A stretch of DNA of 62,224 bases, from positions 1 through 62,224 of the forward strand of contig DXYG01000005.1 in the NCBI GenBank assembly GCA_019415925.1, given 5' to 3'. Numbering within the stretch: the first letter of the stretch is position 1; each line of letters opens with the position of its first letter. This document shows positions 58,316 to 62,224 of this stretch, in pieces. The notes beneath the pieces were generated by a model that saw nothing but the letters and a program-made list of their open reading frames with translations, was not told where the DNA came from and did not search any database. Made by a program: the position numbers and the translations under genes. The stretch comes from Clostridiales bacterium. GTDB lineage: Bacteria > Bacillota > Clostridia > Oscillospirales > Acutalibacteraceae.

Positions 58316-59766
58316 AGCTTAACACCCCACTTTGTATCTTTAAAGTTTTCTCCTGCCGCCTGCTGATATTTATAAGCGGCATTGAGAATTGTTGCCTCGC
58401 CGAAGCTCTTGCCGATAAGCTGCATACCAATCGGCATACCCTTTGCGTTGAATCCGCAGGGAACAGAAACACCCGGCAAACCTGCAATATTTACGGGAAC
58501 TGTGCAGATGTCGGTAAGATATGTTTCAATCGGGTCGGAAACAGCACGTCCCATTTCAAAAGCAGTCATAGGAACAGTCGGGGCAAGGATAACGTCACAA
58601 TGAGTAAAAGCGTCGTTGAAAGCCTTAACAATTGTTCCTCTTAAATTCTGCGCCTTTTTGTAATAAGCGTCATAATAACCGGCAGAAAGCACATACGTGC
58701 CGAGCAGAATTCTGCGCTTAACTTCTTCGCCGAAGCCCTCGGAACGTGTGCGGCAAATCATATCGTGAGTGCCGTTGTAGTGCTCTGTCTTGTAGCCGTA
58801 GCGGATACCGTCATAACGACCGAGGTTTGAAGAAGCCTCTGCGCAGGCGATAATATAGTAAACAGGAAGTGCAAATTTGAGTGCTGGCAAATCGAAGTAA
58901 ACAATCTCTGCACCAAGCGACTTGTAAACCTCAGCCGCATTGAGCACAGCCTCTTTTACGTCGTCACGCACACCGTCAAGATATTCTCTTGCAATGCCGA
59001 TTTTCATTCCCTTGATATCGTTGTTGAGCGATGAATAAGTATCGCCGTTATATCCCTTTGAAGTGGAGTCCTTATCATCATATTTTGAAATTGCGTCAAA
59101 GACGATTGAAGCATCCTCAACGCTCTTAGTAATCGGTCCAATCTGGTCAAGCGAGCTTGCATATGCTACAAGACCGTAACGTGAAACAGCACCGTAGGTA
59201 GGCTTCAAGCCGACAATTCCGCAGAATGAAGCAGGCTGACGGATTGAGCCGCCCGTATCTGAGCCAAGACCGTAAGCGGCAATGTTTGCACCTACTGCGC
59301 TTGCAACGCCGCCCGATGAGCCACCCGAAACGTGCTTGGTGTTGAACGGGTTTGTAGCACCGCCAAAGTACGAAGTTTCGCAGGAAGAACCCATAGCAAA
59401 CTCGTCCATATTCGTCTTGCCGAGCATAACAGCGTTCTGTGACCGGAGAATATCCCATACAGTTGCGTTATAAATCGGCTTGTAACCTGTAAGAATCTTT
59501 GAACAGCAGGTTGTTTCAATGCCTTTTGTAGAAAGGTTGTCCTTTAATGTCATCGGAACACCCTCAAGCAGTCCGATTTCCTCGCCTGATGCAATTTTCT
59601 TGTCAACCTTTTCGGCTGTCTTTAAAGCCTCGTCACCGGTAACATTGACGTAGGCATTAAGCTCGCCGTTAGACTTTTCTATTTCGTCGAGATAGCTCTT
59701 TGTAAGCTCGGCGCAGGAGCACTGCTTTGAAACTAGCATCTCGTGGATTTTTGCAATTGTACCCAT
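58312..59766 (-). CDS. gatA: Aspartyl/glutamyl-tRNA amidotransferase subunit A
   Basis: 484 residues, amidase-signature family. Catalytic Lys in VPMTLKDNLS (about 78), the Ser-cis-Ser region SGGSSGGVASAVGANIAAYGLGSDTGGSIRQPA (about 148-180) and the downstream FCGIVGLKPTYG are intact. It releases ammonia from glutamine for GatB. It follows gatC by 15 bp. Confidence 0.95.
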   Translation of the reverse strand: MGTIAKIHEMLVSKQCSCAELTKSYLDEIEKSNGELNAYVNVTGDEALKTAEKVDKKIASGEEIGLLEGVPMTLKDNLSTKGIETTCCSKILTGYKPIYNATVWDILRSQNAVMLGKTNMDEFAMGSSCETSYFGGATNPFNTKHVSGGSSGGVASAVGANIAAYGLGSDTGGSIRQPASFCGIVGLKPTYGAVSRYGLVAYASSLDQIGPITKSVEDASIVFDAISKYDDKDSTSKGYNGDTYSSLNNDIKGMKIGIAREYLDGVRDDVKEAVLNAAEVYKSLGAEIVYFDLPALKFALPVYYIIACAEASSNLGRYDGIRYGYKTEHYNGTHDMICRTRSEGFGEEVKRRILLGTYVLSAGYYDAYYKKAQNLRGTIVKAFNDAFTHCDVILAPTVPMTAFEMGRAVSDPIETYLTDICTVPVNIAGLPGVSVPCGFNAKGMPIGMQLIGKSFGEATILNAAYKYQQAAGENFKDTKWGVKL

Positions 59767-59781
59767 ATCTAAAACACCGCC

Positions 59782-60060
59782 TTACTCTCTGTTTCTCACA
59801 AGGAAATGATTTTCTGCCTGTTCGGGAGCATTTTTCAGAATTTCCACGCTGCTGAAAGACTCAACAACCTCGTCCTCACGGAACACGTTTGACAGATTGT
59901 TGATATTGTCAAAAGCCTCGTCGCTTGCGGGGGCTTTGTTGATTTCGTCGGCAAAATCTATAATTTCCTGCATTGACTGCGTCAGGCTGTCAAGCTCCTC
60001 CTCGGGAACAAAAAGCTTTGAAAGCAACGCAATGTTTTCAACGTCTTCTCTTGTTACCAT
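59782..60060 (-). CDS. gatC: Aspartyl/glutamyl-tRNA amidotransferase subunit C
   Basis: 92 residues, usual GatC size: VTREDVENIALLSKLFVPEEELDSL, then QEIIDFADEINKAP and a C-terminal FREDEVVESFSSVEILKNAPEQ with NHFLVRNRE. It holds GatA and GatB together. The start at 60060 has AAGGA 8 nt upstream; the ATG at 60069 overlaps that SD. A long-hairpin repeat separates it from aspS. Confidence 0.93.
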   Translation of the reverse strand: MVTREDVENIALLSKLFVPEEELDSLTQSMQEIIDFADEINKAPASDEAFDNINNLSNVFREDEVVESFSSVEILKNAPEQAENHFLVRNRE

Positions 60061-60089
60061 AAAAACCATCCTTTGTAAAGCTTTGAAAT

Positions 60090-60167
60090 GTAGGGAACAA
60101 CCCCTGTGTTGTTCCTGATAGGTGAGATGTGCATTTATTTAGGAACGACACAGGGGTCGTTCCCTAC
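60090..60167. repeat. 78-bp long-hairpin repeat, copy 4 (between aspS and gatC)
   Basis: GTAGGGAACAACCCCTGTG ... CACAGGGGTCGTTCCCTAC, near-perfect arm complementarity; relative to copies 1 and 3 the AAC/GAC variants are swapped between arms, as if inverted. It lies within the probable aspS-gatCAB transcript. Confidence 0.75.
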
Positions 60168-60248
60168 TGCTATCGGTTAAAATATTGTGCTTTGTAAACA
60201 GAATCAGGGCAAGTCATATTTTCCTACAACTCGCCCTTTGAGTGTTAT

Positions 60249-61997
60249 TTATCTTAACTTAATGTGAACCTCACGCAGCTGCTGTTCGGTTACTTCGCCC
60301 GGTGAACCGAGCAGTAAATCCTGCGCATTTGAGTTCATCGGGAATGCGATTACCTCTCTGATGTTCTCCTCCTCGGTGAGCAGCATAATCATTCTGTCAA
60401 CACCCGGAGCCATTCCTGCGTGCGGCGGTGCGCCGTACTGGAACGCATTGTAGAGAGCCGAGAACTTAGCCTTTAAGTCGTCCTCGGTATAGCCTGCAAT
60501 CTCAAACGCCTTTTTCATAATTTCAATATCGTGGTTACGCACTGCGCCCGACGAAAGCTCAACGCCGTTGCATACAATGTCGTACTGATAAGCAAGGATT
60601 TCCTCGGGGTCTTTATTTAAAAGACTGTCAAGACCGCCCTGCGGCATTGAGAACGGGTTGTGAGTGAAGATAATCTGATTTGTTTCCTCGTCACGCTCAA
60701 ACATCGGGAAGTCAACGATGAAGCAAAGTTCAAAACGGCTTGTGTCGATAAGGTCAAGACGCTTTGCAACCTCTGTTCTGATTTGTCCTGCAAGCTTGGG
60801 AGCGTCCTTGGCGGTGTCGGCGATAAAGTAAATTACATCGCCTGCCTTGGAGTTATTTCTCTTGATAAGCTCCTCACGGTCGCCCTCTTTGAGGAACTTG
60901 TCAATCGGACCGTCAAATGTGAGGTCGTCGTTCACCTTAACATAGCCGAGTCCCTTCATTCCGATTGAAAGAGCGAACTCTTCCATTCTCTTGAACCACT
61001 TTTTGCTCTGTGAGGCGGCATTGGGAACGTTGATTGAACGAACAGTTTTCTTTCTGAACGGAGCAAAATCCGTTTCAACGAACATATCGCTGATTTCAAC
61101 AATCACAAGCGGATTGCGCAAATCGGGCTTATCTGTACCGTATTTGACCATACTTTCAGCGTAGGGAATACGTGCAAACGGAGGCTTTGAAACCTCTTTA
61201 TCCGAAAACTTCTTGAATGTTTCGTACAGAACTTCCTCTGCAACTGCAAAAACGTCCTCCTGAGTTGCAAAAGCCATTTCAAAATCAAGCTGATAGAACT
61301 CACCCGGTGAACGGTCTGCACGAGCATCCTCGTCACGGAAACATGGAGCAATCTGGAAATATCTGTCAAATCCCGAAACCATAAGAAGCTGTTTGAAAAT
61401 CTGCGGAGCCTGCGGAAGAGCGTAGAATCTGCCCTTGTGCTTACGGCTGGGAATGAGGTAATCTCTTGCACCTTCCGGTGATGAGGTTGAAAGAATCGGA
61501 GTATTAATCTCGGTAAAGCCAAGCTCATTCATCTTATTGCGCAGGAAAGAAACAACATTTGAACGGAACATAATGTTGTTGTGAACCTTGGGGTTACGAA
61601 GGTCGAGAAAACGGTACTTAAGGCGCACGTCCTCTGATGTATTAGTTGAAGTTGCAACCTCAAATGGAAGTGCGTTCTTGCACTTGCCGAGTACAGTAAT
61701 ATCCTCGGTGTGAACCTCAACATAACCTGTAGCAATCTTTTTATTTATGGTGTCCTCGTCACGCTTCACGACCTCGCCGCTTAAAGTGACGGTGCACTCC
61801 TTATTTATATTTTTAAGAAGCTCATCGTTGTGAACAACAACCTGAAGCACGCCGTACTGGTCACGAATGTCAAGGAACATAACGCCGCCGTGGTCACGGA
61901 TATTTTCCACCCAGCCGGCAACTCTGACCTGCTGACCGATATTGCTTTCTCTTAACTCACCGCAGGTAACGGTGCGGTATTCATTAGCTTTTATCAT
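60249..61997 (-). CDS. aspS: Aspartate-tRNA ligase (bacterial type)
   Basis: 582 residues, class II. An N-terminal OB-fold anticodon domain (about 1-110: GQQVRVAGWVENIRDHGGVMFLDIRDQYG) precedes the catalytic core with motif 2 FRDEDARADRSPGEFYQLDFEMAF and motif 3 GMAPGVDRMIMLL; the bacterial GAD insertion lies between. Placed just upstream of gatCAB and alongside a glnS elsewhere in the window, it is probably a non-discriminating enzyme that also makes Asp-tRNA-Asn. Start ATG 61997 with AAGGAT 8 nt upstream. Confidence 0.94.
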   Translation of the reverse strand: MIKANEYRTVTCGELRESNIGQQVRVAGWVENIRDHGGVMFLDIRDQYGVLQVVVHNDELLKNINKECTVTLSGEVVKRDEDTINKKIATGYVEVHTEDITVLGKCKNALPFEVATSTNTSEDVRLKYRFLDLRNPKVHNNIMFRSNVVSFLRNKMNELGFTEINTPILSTSSPEGARDYLIPSRKHKGRFYALPQAPQIFKQLLMVSGFDRYFQIAPCFRDEDARADRSPGEFYQLDFEMAFATQEDVFAVAEEVLYETFKKFSDKEVSKPPFARIPYAESMVKYGTDKPDLRNPLVIVEISDMFVETDFAPFRKKTVRSINVPNAASQSKKWFKRMEEFALSIGMKGLGYVKVNDDLTFDGPIDKFLKEGDREELIKRNNSKAGDVIYFIADTAKDAPKLAGQIRTEVAKRLDLIDTSRFELCFIVDFPMFERDEETNQIIFTHNPFSMPQGGLDSLLNKDPEEILAYQYDIVCNGVELSSGAVRNHDIEIMKKAFEIAGYTEDDLKAKFSALYNAFQYGAPPHAGMAPGVDRMIMLLTEEENIREVIAFPMNSNAQDLLLGSPGEVTEQQLREVHIKLR

Positions 61998-62148
61998 CAA
62001 GAACTATCCTTTCACAGATATTTTGCCTATACTATGATATTATAACACAATGTACCGGTTTAATCAATATTTTATTTTGAGAATATGCACAGAAAGCGCA
62101 AAAAAATAGCTTTATCCGCTTAATTTTATGGTTATACCCCTTGCAAGA

Positions 62149-62224
62149 TAAACGATAATTTGTCGAGTACCTCGACACGCAAATCGAGTGGAAAAATCGG
62201 ATTGTTTGGATAAAACGGTTGCCC
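62149..62224. repeat. Left end of a TIR-bounded element (cut by window end)
   Basis: It begins TAAACGATAATTT (62149-62161), then GTCGAGTACCTCGAC and the reverse complement of the TCGGGCAACCG-TTT...ATCCGATTTTTCCACTCGATTTGC module of 35956-36008. It continues past the window. Confidence 0.68.

Overview
The window looks like a chromosomal segment of an anaerobic, spore-forming Gram-positive bacterium of the Oscillospiraceae (Ruminococcus-like). The pointers are a CotH protein carrying a C-terminal type I dockerin and a starch-binding-like N-terminal module (cellulosome or amylosome type), the sporulation genes spoIIP and spoVAF, an [FeFe]-hydrogenase-like ferredoxin protein, FeoAB, ATP-type PEP carboxykinase, and a tetrahydrofolate riboswitch of the kind known from Firmicutes. 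An R. bromii-like species would fit, but this is inferred from gene content only.

Layout. 1-5.4 kb: a CPA2 cation/proton antiporter, then a tightly overlapping folate operon (folE, HD-domain gene, folP, folB-folK fusion, folA, minus strand). It has its own promoter, a THF riboswitch and a terminator; a 250-bp TIR-bounded element lies between the terminator and folE. 5.4-6.4 kb: ribU with an FMN riboswitch. 6.4-12.9 kb: an unknown gene, a hicAB toxin-antitoxin pair, murI, a DUF1934 gene with argS, a Phd/RelE-type toxin-antitoxin pair and a DUF218 membrane protein. 13.2-17.3 kb: feoA-feoB and a short Cys-rich membrane protein, then the hydrogenase-like gene. 18-19.5 kb: a frameshifted membrane gene and a zinc-ribbon membrane protein.

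19.6-30.3 kb is the most unusual region. It is an uninterrupted minus-strand cassette of phage structural genes in the order of the B. subtilis PBSX late operon: terminase, portal, protease, decoration, capsid, connectors, a tube-like protein, a LysM baseplate protein, hub, gpV-like, gp25-like, gpJ-like, tail protein I-like. No sheath, tape measure, tail fibre, lysis, integrase or repressor gene is visible. The reading frames are intact and overlap closely, so it looks like a reduced, possibly domesticated particle locus rather than random decay.

30.3-43.8 kb: spoVAF, a FemAB-type transferase, a two-component system with an exported third partner, spoIIP, and the phosphate regulon (pstSCAB-phoU-phoBR) with a PstS whose two halves are in swapped order. 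44-62 kb: a TrpB2-type trpB, an SDR, a candidate small RNA, glnS, gltX, a lipoprotein, pckA, the CotH-dockerin gene, a four-helix membrane protein and gatCAB with aspS. The presence of glnS suggests that GatCAB serves Asn-tRNA formation.

Two families of short hairpin-rich repeats fill the intergenic regions. One has terminal inverted repeats (AACCATAATTT type) flanked by TA, like a Tc1/mariner-type MITE. The other is a roughly 78-bp long hairpin starting GTAGGGAACGACCCC. No tRNA, rRNA, CRISPR array or transposase gene was seen.
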